A DNA stretch of 64,000 bases from Mayfieldus sp963781495 (GCA_963781495.1 CAWAFX010000002.1:1798001-1862000); one strand, 5' to 3'; counted from the stretch's first letter, positions 38,323 through 47,535 are shown. The notes: generated by a model from the sequence alone, not told the origin. A program made the numbers and translations.

Positions 38323-39524
38323 GAGGTTTTGTCCCAGGCCTTCAGCAGCGGCAGCGGGTCATAGGGCTGCCCGCCCTCGTACCAGCCGGGAGCGCTCCAG
38401 ACCTCGAAGTGCAGGTGGCAGCCGGTGGCGTCGCCGGTCGCGCCGACGACTCCGATCTGCTGCCCGGTGGCGACGCGGTCGCCGGTGTGAAGCGGCGAGG
38501 GCTGGGCCAGGTGGGCGTACATGTTGTCCTCGGCCGAGCCCTTCTGGTCGATTACGACGTAGTTGCCCGCCGCCCCCTGGTAGCCCGCGTACTGGACGGT
38601 GCCTCCGATCGCGGCGACGATCTTGGTTCCGCAGGCGGCGAGGATGTCCTGTCCCTGGTGGGTGTGGCCGGCGCGGGGGGCGCCGAAGGCATTTTCCGGG
38701 CCGCCGAAGCTGTGGCGTCCGCGGACCGGGAAGATCGCCGTGATGACGGCGACGCCGAGGTTTGGCAGCTCGGAGGCGGTGGCACGGGCCAGCGGCTCGC
38801 CGCTGGTCGTCGAGACCCGGAAGGAGTACCAGCCCCCCGGAACCGGCTTGCCGTCGACGCCGGTGCCGTTCCAGGCGATGCTCTGGGTCGTGTTCGGGGC
38901 CGCGGGTGGGGGGGCGAAGCTCTGCACGACGGCACCCGTCGAGGTGACGACGTCGACCCGCAGGCCGTTGGCCGGCTGGCCGCCTCCGATCAGGTATTCG
39001 AGGTTCGCGCTATGGGCGCCGCCGACGAGGAGCTTGTTGGGGGTGACTTCGGCGTCCGCGAGCCGCGCCGGCCCGCGCGCGTGCAGGACCGACTTCGGGC
39101 GGACCTTCAGCGGCTCCTTGCCGGGCTTGGACTTCTGCCGGTAGGCGTCGCGAACCTTCAACGGCCCGCTGCGGACGCCCCGCGGGACTACCGCCTGGGC
39201 GCTGAAGGGCGTCGCCGCGGTGACCGGGGCGATGATCCGCTTGCCGTGGCGGCGGGCGCGGAAGCTGACCGACTTCGCGGCCGAGAGGTTGGTCCCGCTG
39301 ACCTGAACCGTGGAGCCGACGACCGCGGTGTGCAGCGCGGCGCAGTTGGTGAGGCAGATCGAGTCGCTGACCGTCGGCGCCCCCGGGGCGACCGCACTGC
39401 CGGCACCGCTGCCGCCGCCGCTTGCGGCGACGGCGCTGCCCGCGGTCATCAGGAGCACGACGACGGCCGCCGCGGCCGTAGCCAGGTTCCTTGCCCGGGA
39501 CTTCCTTGTCAGGGAACTCGCCAA
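38319..39524 (-). CDS. Secreted M23 (LytM-type) peptidoglycan peptidase
   Basis: The 401-residue protein has a signal peptide (residues about 12-33, ending AVAAS). A middle region follows with an IPT-like stretch (TVQVSGTNLSAAKSVSFRARR) and FlgD-like WNGTGVDGKPVPGGWYSFRV. The C-terminal M23 domain has zinc ligands in GHTHQGQDI and CHLHFEVW. Such enzymes cut peptide cross-links during growth. It starts at TTG 39524, with GAGAGG just upstream inside the riboswitch's last helix. Control by c-di-AMP fits known actinobacterial wall hydrolases. Confidence 0.9.
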   Translation of the reverse strand: MASSLTRKSRARNLATAAAAVVVLLMTAGSAVAASGGGSGAGSAVAPGAPTVSDSICLTNCAALHTAVVGSTVQVSGTNLSAAKSVSFRARRHGKRIIAPVTAATPFSAQAVVPRGVRSGPLKVRDAYRQKSKPGKEPLKVRPKSVLHARGPARLADAEVTPNKLLVGGAHSANLEYLIGGGQPANGLRVDVVTSTGAVVQSFAPPPAAPNTTQSIAWNGTGVDGKPVPGGWYSFRVSTTSGEPLARATASELPNLGVAVITAIFPVRGRHSFGGPENAFGAPRAGHTHQGQDILAACGTKIVAAIGGTVQYAGYQGAAGNYVVIDQKGSAEDNMYAHLAQPSPLHTGDRVATGQQIGVVGATGDATGCHLHFEVWSAPGWYEGGQPYDPLPLLKAWDKTS

Positions 39525-39528
39525 CCGT

Positions 39529-39655
39529 CCTCTCTTTCCACGGCCTGCGGAGTTAGCTGTCGGGCTCGCGCTGAAAGAGCTGCGCTACGGCCAATGTTTC
39601 GACCGATTCGCCCCTGAGGCCTGCAAGGGCCCCGTGGGTTCCTCCGCTCCCCGCC
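39529..39655 (-). ncRNA. Cyclic di-AMP riboswitch (ydaO-yuaA class)
   Basis: On the minus strand the leader has the class hallmarks in order: GCGGAGGAACCCA, then GGGGCGAATC, CTCTTTC, and CCCGACAGCTAAC followed by a GCAGGC turn and GGAAAGAGAGG. The CTCTTTC and GAAAGAG segments pair, and the last strand contains the ribosome binding site of the M23 gene, suggesting translational control. A GC-rich hairpin lies at the 5' edge (39649-39670). Recognised from memory of the motif; the class regulates wall hydrolases in actinobacteria. Confidence 0.85.
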
Positions 39656-39690
39656 GTCAGTGCGGCGGGGACTCGGCTATCTGGCGCGGC

Positions 39691-39696
39691 AGTATA
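39691..39696 (-). promoter_or_regulatory. -10 box driving the riboswitch and M23 gene
   Basis: TATACT on the minus strand, with CTTGTG about 16 bases upstream as a possible -35. Transcription would begin about 30 bases before the riboswitch core. Confidence 0.55.
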
Positions 39697-39805
39697 AGCA
39701 GCGAACGGGCGGCACAAGCCGCACCTTCCGCCGTGCCTACGCCGGTGCCGGCCGGCCACTATCATCCCCACGCCGCGCCGGGGCCGACCGCGCGGCTTTT
39801 CAACG

Positions 39806-40240
39806 ATGAAGACCTATGTCGCGACACCCGCCGAGCGCCAGCGAGACTGGTATCTGGTCGACGCCGAGGGCAAGACCCTGGGCCGGCTGGCGACCGGGAT
39901 CGCCGACACCCTGCGCGGCAAGCTGAAGCCGGAGTACACGCCGCACATCGATACCGGCGACTTCGTCGTCGTCGTCAACGCGGAGAAGATCCACGTCAGC
40001 GGCGACAAGCTGGCCCAGAAGCGCTACTGGCGCCACAGCGGCTACCCGGGCGGGATCAAGTCGCGCACTCTGGCCGAGATGCTCGATCGGCGCCCCGAAG
40101 AGGTGATTCGCAAGGCGGTCAAGGGCATGCTTCCCCGCAACCGCCTCGCCCGCAAGCAGATCACGAAGCTGAAGGTGTACGCGGGGCCCGAGCACCCGCA
40201 TCAGGCGCAGCAGCCAAAGACACTGGAGATCGCCACCTGA
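39806..40240 (+). CDS. rplM: 50S ribosomal protein L13
   Basis: L13 is an early-assembling 23S rRNA binder. The 144-residue protein is full length, with DWYLVDAEGKTLGRLAT near the start (in part), DFVVVVNAEKIHVSG, and the conserved GMLPRNRLARKQ. TATCAT about 40 bases upstream is a possible -10. The stop and the rpsI ATG overlap as TGATG, the usual rplM-rpsI order. Confidence 0.97.
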   Translation: MKTYVATPAERQRDWYLVDAEGKTLGRLATGIADTLRGKLKPEYTPHIDTGDFVVVVNAEKIHVSGDKLAQKRYWRHSGYPGGIKSRTLAEMLDRRPEEVIRKAVKGMLPRNRLARKQITKLKVYAGPEHPHQAQQPKTLEIAT

Positions 40241-41112
40241 TGGCAGACGAACCCGAGCAGCAGGACGAGCAGCCCGAAGGCGCCGACGAGCAGCCTCAGC
40301 AGGAAGCTGAGGAGCAGTCTCCGCCCGAGGCCGAAGCTGCCGAGCAGCCCGAGGCCGAAGCTGCCGAGCAGCCCGCGGAGGCGGCCGAAGCTGAGACTCC
40401 CGAGCCCGATGAGCCCGACGAGCCCGACGAGGCCGAGCGGGCCGAGGACGCCGCCGTCGAGGCGCCCGAGGAGACCGAGGCCGCCGAGGAGCAGGCCGGC
40501 GAGCCCGTCGCCGAGGCGGCCAAGGAGCCCGCGGCCAAGGACCTTCCGCCGGGAGCGGAGCTGGACCCGATCGCGCTCGAGCCCGAGCGCCAGCTGAGCG
40601 CCGAGGAGAAGGCCAGGCTCGAGGCCGAGGCCGAGGAGAAGGCCAGGCTCGAGGCCGAGGCGACCGCCGACGCGCCCGAGGAGCAGCCCGCGGGCGGCCC
40701 GCGCAGCGTCGCCGATCTGGCCGCCGACGCCCGCTACATGGCGACCGGCAAGCGCAAGCGCTCGATCGCCCGGGTGACGATCACCCCCGGCGACGGCAAG
40801 TTCGTGATCAACCGCCGCGAGCTGAAGGAGTACTTCCCGCGCCCCCTTCACCAGTCGACCGCCCTGCAGCCGCTCACGGTCGCCGGCTACGAGGGAACCG
40901 TCGACGTCCGCGTCAACGTCAAGGGCGGGGGCATCGGCGGCCAGGCGGGCGCGATCCGGCACGGGATCTCGCGCGCCCTGACCGAGATCGACCCCGAGCT
41001 GCGCCGGGAGCTGAAGCGGCGCGGATTTTTGACCCGCGACGCTCGGGTCAAGGAACGCCGCAAGGCGGGGCTGAAGAAAGCTCGCAAGCGGCCCCAGTTC
41101 TCGAAGCGCTGA
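40240..41112 (+). CDS. rpsI: 30S ribosomal protein S9 with long acidic N-terminal extension
   Basis: Residues about 164-290 are a complete S9 (MATGKRKRSIARV; VNVKGGGIGGQAGAIRHGI; ending KKARKRPQFSKR with the tail that reaches the P site). Before it lies a 160-residue extension made almost wholly of Glu, Ala, Pro, Asp and Gln with imperfect repeats (EAEAAEQP twice; EEKARLEAEA twice). The extension is in frame and starts at the ATG coupled to rplM, and no start with a good context occurs at the S9 domain. S9 is usually about 130 residues. The role of the extension is unknown; it should be disordered and strongly negative. Confidence 0.95.
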   Translation: MADEPEQQDEQPEGADEQPQQEAEEQSPPEAEAAEQPEAEAAEQPAEAAEAETPEPDEPDEPDEAERAEDAAVEAPEETEAAEEQAGEPVAEAAKEPAAKDLPPGAELDPIALEPERQLSAEEKARLEAEAEEKARLEAEATADAPEEQPAGGPRSVADLAADARYMATGKRKRSIARVTITPGDGKFVINRRELKEYFPRPLHQSTALQPLTVAGYEGTVDVRVNVKGGGIGGQAGAIRHGISRALTEIDPELRRELKRRGFLTRDARVKERRKAGLKKARKRPQFSKR

Positions 41113-41126
41113 GGGCGCCCCAGTCG

Positions 41127-42440
41127 ATGGGGCAAGAGCGAAAGCTGTTCGGCACCGACGGTGTCCGTGGCAAGGCGGGAACCTTCATCACCGCGGAGCT
41201 GGCGACGGCGCTCGGCCGCGCCGCGACCATGGCCAGCGAAGCGTCACGGCCGCAGGTGCTGATCGTCCGCGACACGCGCGAGTCGGGGCCGATGCTGGAG
41301 TCGGCGCTGGCGGCTGGGGTCGCGGCCGCGGGTGGCGACGCCCTGCTGGCCGGAGTGCTGCCGACTCCGGCGGCATCGATCCTGGTCCGGCGCCACGGCC
41401 TCGATCTCGGGGCCGTCGTCTCGGCTTCCCACAACCCTTTCGGCGACAACGGGATCAAGTTCTTCTCCCCCCGGGGAGCAAAGCTCGGCGACGACGAGGA
41501 GCAAGCGATCGAAGGGCTGATCGACTCCCCGCCGCCGGGCGACGGCGTCGGCCGGGTGCGCGAGCTTCGAGGGGCGCTGGACGACTACCTGCGCGAGCTG
41601 CAGAGCGCCTTTCCGCTCGACCTCTCCGGGACTCGGATCGCCCTCGACTGCGCCAACGGGGCCACCCATCGCGCCGCCCCGGCGATCTTCGAGCGCCTCG
41701 GGGCCGAGATCGAGGCGGTCGCCGTCGAGCCCGACGGGCGCAACATCAACGCGGGCTGCGGCTCGACCCATATCGAGAATCTCGCCGCAGCCGCCACCGA
41801 GGCCGGCGCCGACCTCGGCTTCGCCTTCGACGGCGACGGCGACAGGGTCCTTGCCGTCGACCGCGACGGCGGCGTCCACGACGGTGACGAGCTGATCGCC
41901 CTGGCGGCGACCGACCTGGCCCGGCGCGGCGAGTTGCGCGGTGGGGTCGCGGTGACGGTGATGACCAACTATGGCTTTCACCAGGCGATGGAGCAGGCCG
42001 GGATCGAGGTCGCGACGACCCAGGTCGGCGACCGCTACGTGCTCGAGGAGTTGCAGCGCCGGGAGTGGGGGCTGGGCGGTGAGCAGTCCGGCCACATCAT
42101 CTCGATGGACTACGCCCCGACCGGGGATGGGATCGCGGCGGCACTGCTGGCGCTGCGCGCCCTCGACGGTCGCGATCTGGCGGCGGCGCGGCCGTTCGAG
42201 AAGCTGCCGCAGGAGCTGCAGAACATCGAAGTCGCCGACCGCGAGGCGATCCAGGGGGCGAGCGCGGTCTGGGAGGCGGCCGAGCGCGAGGGCAAGGCAC
42301 TGGAGGGCCGGGGCCGGGTGCTGGTTCGCCCGTCGGGCACTGAACCCCTCGTGCGGGTGATGGTCGAGGCGCCCACAGAAGCCGAATGCGATGAGGTCTG
42401 CGCGCGCCTGGTAGACGTCGTCAAGGCCGAACTGGCCTGA
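41127..42440 (+). CDS. glmM: Phosphoglucosamine mutase
   Basis: GlmM converts glucosamine-6-phosphate to glucosamine-1-phosphate for UDP-GlcNAc. The 437-residue protein has LFGTDGVRGKAG at the start, the phosphoserine Ser101 in VSASHNPFGDNGIK, the metal loop DGDGDRVLAVD, and GGEQSGHIISMD for sugar binding. The C-terminal phosphate site RPSGTEPLVRVMVE is intact. It starts 14 bases after rpsI and precedes glmS, the enzyme that makes its substrate. Confidence 0.96.
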   Translation: MGQERKLFGTDGVRGKAGTFITAELATALGRAATMASEASRPQVLIVRDTRESGPMLESALAAGVAAAGGDALLAGVLPTPAASILVRRHGLDLGAVVSASHNPFGDNGIKFFSPRGAKLGDDEEQAIEGLIDSPPPGDGVGRVRELRGALDDYLRELQSAFPLDLSGTRIALDCANGATHRAAPAIFERLGAEIEAVAVEPDGRNINAGCGSTHIENLAAAATEAGADLGFAFDGDGDRVLAVDRDGGVHDGDELIALAATDLARRGELRGGVAVTVMTNYGFHQAMEQAGIEVATTQVGDRYVLEELQRREWGLGGEQSGHIISMDYAPTGDGIAAALLALRALDGRDLAAARPFEKLPQELQNIEVADREAIQGASAVWEAAEREGKALEGRGRVLVRPSGTEPLVRVMVEAPTEAECDEVCARLVDVVKAELA

Positions 42441-42481
42441 CGTTCGATTAATTCTGTCTTCTCATCGCAAGCGGTGGCCTC

Positions 42482-42487
42482 TACCCT
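42482..42487 (+). promoter_or_regulatory. -10 box of glmS
   Basis: TACCCT ends 12 bases before the glmS ATG. No glmS ribozyme-like sequence is possible in so short a gap. Confidence 0.4.
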
Positions 42488-42499
42488 TGCTTGGCCCTC

Positions 42500-44365
42500 A
42501 TGTGTGGAATCGTCGGATACGTTGGCGGCCGACCGTGCCAGGACCTGCTCGTGGCCGGATTGGAGAAGCTCGAGTACCGCGGCTATGACTCGGCCGGTAT
42601 CTCGCTGATCTCCGACGGCCAGATCGACAGCGTTCGCGCGGTCGGAAATCTCGCCGACCTGCGGGCCGCGGTCGCCGACCGGGCGGCCCAGAACGGCTCC
42701 GCCAGCGTCGCGGTCGCCGAGCCTCCGCCGACGACCGGCGTCGCCCATACCCGCTGGGCGACCCACGGCAGGGTGACGGAGGAGAACGCCCACCCCCACG
42801 GCGACTGCAGCGACCGCATCCACATCGTCCTCAACGGCATCGTCGAGAACCACGCCGAGCTGCGCCGCGAGCTCGGCGAGCAGGGCCACAGCTTCAGCTC
42901 CGAGACCGACGCCGAGATCGTCGCCCACCTGATCGAGCGCCACTACGACGGCGACCTAACCGACGCCGTCCGCGCCGCCTTCGGCGAGCTGCGCGGCCAC
43001 TATGCCTTCGTCGCCATGCACGCCGAGCAGCCCGCCGTCCTCGTCGGGGCTCGCAAGGAGTGCCCGCTGATCGCCGGCATCGGCGAGGGCGAGACCTTCC
43101 TCGCCTCGGCGATCCCGGCCTTCCTGGCCCAGACCCGCAGCGCCCTGCCGATCGAGAACGGCGAGCTGGTCACGATCGACAGCTCCGGCGCCACGATCAC
43201 CGACATCGAGGGAAACCCGGTCGATCGCCAGCCGGAGCAGATCGACTGGGACGCCGACGCCGCCGAGAAGGGCGGCTATGAGACCTTCATGCTGAAGGAG
43301 ATCCACGAGCAGCCCGACGCGGTCGCGGAGACGATCACCGACCGGCTGCCGAACGACGACGGCGTCGATCTCTCCGACGTCGACCTCTCAGACGACTACC
43401 TGCGCAGCGTCCGCCGCATCGTCATCGTCGCCTGCGGGACCGCCTACCACGCGGGACTCGTCGGTCGCTACGCGATCGAGCAATGGGCGCGGGTGCCGGT
43501 CGAGATGGACATCGCCTCGGAGTACCGCTACCGCAACCCGGTTATCGGCTCCGACGACCTCGTGATCGCGATCAGCCAGTCCGGCGAGACCATCGACACC
43601 CTGGCGGCGATGCGCCTCGCCCGCGAGAACGGGGCGAAGGTGCTCGCGGTGACGAACGTCATGGGCAGCCAGGCGACCCGCGACGCCGACGCCGTCCTCT
43701 ACACCCGCGCCGGGCTCGAGGTCTCGGTCGCGGCGACCAAGACCTTCGTCGCCCAGGTCGCCGCCATGTACCTGCTCGGCCTGCGCCTGGCCGAGCTGCG
43801 CGGGACCCTGGAACCGGAGGAGATCACGCGCCTCGTCGGCGAGCTGAAGAAGGTGCCCTCCTCGATCGAGAAGACGATCGCGGCGGTGGAGGGCAACGTC
43901 GAGGAGATCGCCCGCGCCCACGCCAACGACGGCTTCTTCCTCTATCTCGGGCGCCACATCGGACTGCCGATCTGCCTCGAGGGGGCGCTGAAGATGAAGG
44001 AGATCTCCTACATCCCCTCCGACGCCTACGCGGCAGGAGAGATGAAGCACGGCCCGATCGCGCTGCTGAACGAGTCGACGCCGGTGGTCTGCGTCGCCAC
44101 CGACAGCCCGGTGCTGGACAAGGTTCTCTCCAATGCCGAGGAGGTGCGCGCCCGCGGCGCCAAGGTGATCGCGGTCGCCAGCCAGGGCAACGAGCGGGTG
44201 GCGGCGGTCGCCGACGAGATCCTCTACGTCGAGCCCGCGGACTGGATCCTCGAGGCGATCCTGGCGGTGCTGCCGCTGCAGCTTCTCGCCTACCACGTCG
44301 CCCGGGCGAACGGCCTCAACGTCGACCAGCCGCGCAACCTCGCGAAGACGGTCACGGTCGAATAG
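42500..44365 (+). CDS. glmS: Glutamine-fructose-6-phosphate transaminase (isomerising)
   Basis: GlmS makes glucosamine-6-phosphate from fructose-6-phosphate and glutamine. The start must be ATG 42500, because Cys2 (MCGIVGYVG) becomes the N-terminal nucleophile after Met removal; a TTG three codons upstream would abolish this. HTRWATHGRVTEENAHPH and LNGIVENHAELR mark the glutaminase half. Two SIS domains follow (ISQSGETIDTLAA; IGLPICLEGALKMKEISYI), and the protein ends LAKTVTVE as usual. 621 residues. Confidence 0.97.
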   Translation: MCGIVGYVGGRPCQDLLVAGLEKLEYRGYDSAGISLISDGQIDSVRAVGNLADLRAAVADRAAQNGSASVAVAEPPPTTGVAHTRWATHGRVTEENAHPHGDCSDRIHIVLNGIVENHAELRRELGEQGHSFSSETDAEIVAHLIERHYDGDLTDAVRAAFGELRGHYAFVAMHAEQPAVLVGARKECPLIAGIGEGETFLASAIPAFLAQTRSALPIENGELVTIDSSGATITDIEGNPVDRQPEQIDWDADAAEKGGYETFMLKEIHEQPDAVAETITDRLPNDDGVDLSDVDLSDDYLRSVRRIVIVACGTAYHAGLVGRYAIEQWARVPVEMDIASEYRYRNPVIGSDDLVIAISQSGETIDTLAAMRLARENGAKVLAVTNVMGSQATRDADAVLYTRAGLEVSVAATKTFVAQVAAMYLLGLRLAELRGTLEPEEITRLVGELKKVPSSIEKTIAAVEGNVEEIARAHANDGFFLYLGRHIGLPICLEGALKMKEISYIPSDAYAAGEMKHGPIALLNESTPVVCVATDSPVLDKVLSNAEEVRARGAKVIAVASQGNERVAAVADEILYVEPADWILEAILAVLPLQLLAYHVARANGLNVDQPRNLAKTVTVE

Positions 44366-44384
44366 CGCCCCGGGCGATCACCGC

Positions 44385-44390
44385 TACGAT
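44385..44390 (+). promoter_or_regulatory. -10 box of the DUF3352 gene
   Basis: TACGAT ends 9 bases before the ATG at 44400. Confidence 0.45.
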
Positions 44391-44399
44391 GCCGCGCTC

Positions 44400-45953
44400 A
44401 TGTTGACCCGTGCGCGCCTCCTCGTCTGCGCCGCTGCGGCCGCCGCCGCGCTCGCCCTGCCTGCCTGCGGGAGCAGCGGCGGGGGCGCCGGCAGCGACGA
44501 TCCGGCCTCGCTTGCCCCCGCCGACGCGCCGCTCTACATCCAGGCGACGCTGCGGCCGAAGGGGAAGATGAAGACCGACGTCGAGAAGCTCGCCTCGACG
44601 GTCAGCGGCGTCCCGGACCCGACCGCCAAGCTGGTCGCCTTGATCGACCAGAGCCTTGCCGGCGACCATCCGCTGAGCGGACGCAAGCAGACCTTCGAGA
44701 AGGACTTCGAGCCCTGGATCGGCGACCGGGCGGGAATCTTCGTCGAGGGCTTCAACGGCAACCCGCCCGCGGCGGGAATCGTGCAGACGACCGATCCCGC
44801 GGCGACCCAGAAGGCGATCGACGACGGCCGCGAGAAGGGCGACAAGCAGCGCAGCTACAAGGGCGTCAAGTATTCCGTCGACGCCCAGGACGGCACCTCG
44901 GTCGGGGTCGACGGCGACTTCCTGCTGATCGGGACCGAGAAGGGCCTCAAGGACGCGGTCGACGTCTCCAAGGGCGACGCCGACGCACTCGGCGACGACG
45001 GCGACTTCAGCAAGACGATCGACCAGGCGCCTTCGGGCAGCATCGCCGACGTCTACGTCAGCCTCGAGGGTGCGACCAAGGAGATCCGCGCCAACGATCC
45101 CCAGAGCGCCAAGGGCTTCGAGGGGGCGATCGGCGACACGACGGGCAAGACGGCGCTGGCCAGCCTGCTGCCGTCGGCCGACGCGGCCGAGTTCGACGTC
45201 AGCACCAACGCGACCCAGAACGTCGGGCTGACCGATCTCTCGCAGCTGATCTCCAGCCTGCCCGCGCAGTCCTTCGCCACGCTCGGGATTCCCGACATCG
45301 GCACCCGGATCAACGAGACGATCGACCAGCTGCAGAAGGCCGGGGTCGCGGGAGTCAGCCGCCCGGCGATCGACCAGCAACTGGCCCTGACCGGGATCAA
45401 GCTCGAGGACATCACCAAGGCGCTCGGCGACCTCGGCATCTTCGCCGAGGGAAGCAGCCGCTCCAGCCTCCAGGGCGCGGGAGTGATCACGAGCCCCGAT
45501 CCGGCCGCGGCCAAGAGCCTGATCGGAAACCTCTCCCGGCTGGCGCTGAGCTCGGGCCAGAAGGGCATCAGCCCGGCCGCCAGCGGAACCGGATTCTCGG
45601 TCACCGACCCGGCCAGCCTCGGGCCTCAGCCGCTGACGATCACGACCTCCGGCGCCAAGATCGTCATCGGCTACGGCCAGCAGGCGACCGCACAGGCGCT
45701 GACCGGGGGTGGGGGGACCCTCGGCGACGACCCGACCTACAAGCAGGCAGCGGCGGCGCTGGGCGGCAGCGGCGTCTCCGGCTACGTCTCGCTGAGCAAG
45801 GTCTTCGGCCTCGCCGACGCGCTCGGGGCGTTGCGCGATCCCGGCTACATGCAGGCGAGGCCCTACCTCAAGCACCTCAGCTACGCGATCCTCGGCAGCG
45901 GCAAGCAGGGCGACTTCGCGACCAGCAAGGTAATCGTCGGCGTCTCGCACTAG
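44400..45953 (+). CDS. DUF3352-like lipoprotein
   Basis: The 517-residue protein has a lipoprotein signal (LALPACGSS, Cys23), then the typical DUF3352 opening DDPASLAPADAPLYIQATLRP (in part), where A-P-A-D-A-P-x-Y is the hallmark. It continues with a repeated strand-helix pattern rich in Asp, Lys, Gly and Ser. It should be anchored outside the membrane. The family has no known function; its place between glmS and nnr does not clarify it. Confidence 0.85.
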   Translation: MLTRARLLVCAAAAAAALALPACGSSGGGAGSDDPASLAPADAPLYIQATLRPKGKMKTDVEKLASTVSGVPDPTAKLVALIDQSLAGDHPLSGRKQTFEKDFEPWIGDRAGIFVEGFNGNPPAAGIVQTTDPAATQKAIDDGREKGDKQRSYKGVKYSVDAQDGTSVGVDGDFLLIGTEKGLKDAVDVSKGDADALGDDGDFSKTIDQAPSGSIADVYVSLEGATKEIRANDPQSAKGFEGAIGDTTGKTALASLLPSADAAEFDVSTNATQNVGLTDLSQLISSLPAQSFATLGIPDIGTRINETIDQLQKAGVAGVSRPAIDQQLALTGIKLEDITKALGDLGIFAEGSSRSSLQGAGVITSPDPAAAKSLIGNLSRLALSSGQKGISPAASGTGFSVTDPASLGPQPLTITTSGAKIVIGYGQQATAQALTGGGGTLGDDPTYKQAAAALGGSGVSGYVSLSKVFGLADALGALRDPGYMQARPYLKHLSYAILGSGKQGDFATSKVIVGVSH

Positions 45954-45960
45954 CCCGGGC

Positions 45961-45966
45961 TAACCT
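45961..45966 (+). promoter_or_regulatory. -10 box of nnr
   Basis: TAACCT ends 6 bases before the ATG at 45973, a leaderless arrangement. Confidence 0.5.
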
Positions 45967-45972
45967 CGCCAA

Positions 45973-47496
45973 ATGGCCCTGGACTCCTGGCTGGCGCCGC
46001 TCTATGACGCCGACGGCATGCGCGGCGTCGACAGCTGGGCGATCGACCAGCAGGACGTCCCCTCGCTTGAGCTGATGGAGACCGCGGGGGCGGCGCTCGC
46101 CGCCGCGGTGGCCGAGCGGTCGCCCGCCGGGCCGGTGCGGGTCGTCTGCGGAAAGGGGAACAACGGCGGCGACGGGCTGGTGGCGGCTCGGCACCTGGCC
46201 GAGACCGGATTCGAGGTCGAGGCGCTGCTGCTCGCCCCCGCCGGCGAGCTCTCCGGAGACGCGGCCGCCAACCTGGAGCGCTTTGCGGCGGCGCGGGAGG
46301 TCGACCCGGCGCAGCTCGACGACGCACTGGCCGGCTCCGGGGCGGTGATCGACGCGATATTCGGCACCGGATTCGAGGGCGCGCCGCGCAGCTCGGCCGA
46401 TGCTGCGATCGAGGCGATCAACCGCTGCGGGGTGCCGGTCGTCGCCTGCGATGTCGCCTCCGGCGTCAATGCCTCCAACGGCGAGGTGGAGGGGGCCGCG
46501 GTGAAGGCCGACCTGACCGTCAGCTTCCACGCCGCGAAGATCGGCCACGTGGTGGCCCCGGGCAAGGCCCATACCGGGGAGTTGCGGGTGGCGCCGATCG
46601 GGATCCCGGACGGGGCACCGGTCGAGCCCAGCGCCGGCACCATCACGGCGGCGGTGCTGGGCCTGCTGGCGCGCCGCGGGCCGAGCTCGACCAAGTTCAG
46701 CTCCGGCCAGGTCGTGATCGTCGGCGGCTCGCGAGGGCTGACCGGCGCCCCCTGCATGGCGGCCGAAGCGGCGACCAGGGCCGGCGCCGGATACGCGACC
46801 GTCGCCGTCCCCGCCGACCTGGAGCCGATCTTCGAGGTCAAGCTGACCGAGGTGATGTCGAGGGGCTGCCCGAGCGAGGACGGGGCGCTGGGGCCGGATT
46901 CCGCCGAGGCCGCCCTCGGCGCCTGCGAGGGAGCAGCCGCGGTGGTGCTCGGCCCGGGGCTGGGGCGCCGGGACGGATCGCTGGAGCTGGCGCGGCAGCT
47001 GGCGCCGCGGATCGAACCGCCCTTGCTGCTCGATGCCGACGGCCTCAACGCCCATGCCGGCCGGCTCGAGACGCTTCGGGGCCGGGACGCCGGCACCGTG
47101 CTGACGCCGCACGCCGGCGAGCTCGGCCGCCTGCTCGAGCGATCCTCGGAGGAGATCGGCGAGCATCGCCTGGCGGCCGCACGCGAGGCGGCGCAGGCAA
47201 GCGGCGGCGTGCTGCTCTTGAAGGGCGACGACACGATCGTCACCGACGGCGAGCGGGTCGCGGTCAACGTCCTCTCGGCGCCGGCGCTTGCTACCGCGGG
47301 AACCGGTGACACGCTCTCGGGCACGATCGGGGCCCTGCTGGCGCAGGGTCTCGAGCCTTTCGCGGCCGCCTGCGCCGGGGCTTTGATCGGCGCCCGGGCC
47401 GGGCTGCTGGCGGCGCGCCAGCTCGGGGCCCCCGAGTCGGTGGTCGCCAGCGACGTGATCGCCCAGCTTCCCGCAGCGATCCAGCCCGACAAATGA
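45973..47496 (+). CDS. nnr: Bifunctional NAD(P)H-hydrate epimerase/dehydratase
   Basis: This enzyme repairs hydrated NADH and NADPH. The N-terminal YjeF domain (about 1-215) holds VCGKGNNGGDGLVAARHL and FGTGFEGAPR. The C-terminal ADP-dependent dehydratase (about 230-507) has a ribokinase-like fold with VLGPGLGR, LLLDADGLNAHAG, LTPHAGELGRLL and the GTGDTLSGTIGALLA anion hole. Both active sites look intact. Linkage with alr two genes downstream is common in actinobacteria. Confidence 0.95.
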   Translation: MALDSWLAPLYDADGMRGVDSWAIDQQDVPSLELMETAGAALAAAVAERSPAGPVRVVCGKGNNGGDGLVAARHLAETGFEVEALLLAPAGELSGDAAANLERFAAAREVDPAQLDDALAGSGAVIDAIFGTGFEGAPRSSADAAIEAINRCGVPVVACDVASGVNASNGEVEGAAVKADLTVSFHAAKIGHVVAPGKAHTGELRVAPIGIPDGAPVEPSAGTITAAVLGLLARRGPSSTKFSSGQVVIVGGSRGLTGAPCMAAEAATRAGAGYATVAVPADLEPIFEVKLTEVMSRGCPSEDGALGPDSAEAALGACEGAAAVVLGPGLGRRDGSLELARQLAPRIEPPLLLDADGLNAHAGRLETLRGRDAGTVLTPHAGELGRLLERSSEEIGEHRLAAAREAAQASGGVLLLKGDDTIVTDGERVAVNVLSAPALATAGTGDTLSGTIGALLAQGLEPFAAACAGALIGARAGLLAARQLGAPESVVASDVIAQLPAAIQPDK

Positions 47497-47535
47497 CCTG
47501 CGGCGGCTGTGTCGCGGCCCGGCCGCACCGTCGAA

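Noticed and set aside
40260..40700. A separate acidic protein gene before rpsI.
   Set aside because: The frame continues into S9 without a stop and there is no second start with a good context, so it is an N-terminal extension.
42441..42499. A glmS ribozyme in the gap before glmS.
   Set aside because: The gap is 59 bases, far too short for the ribozyme, and has none of its conserved core.
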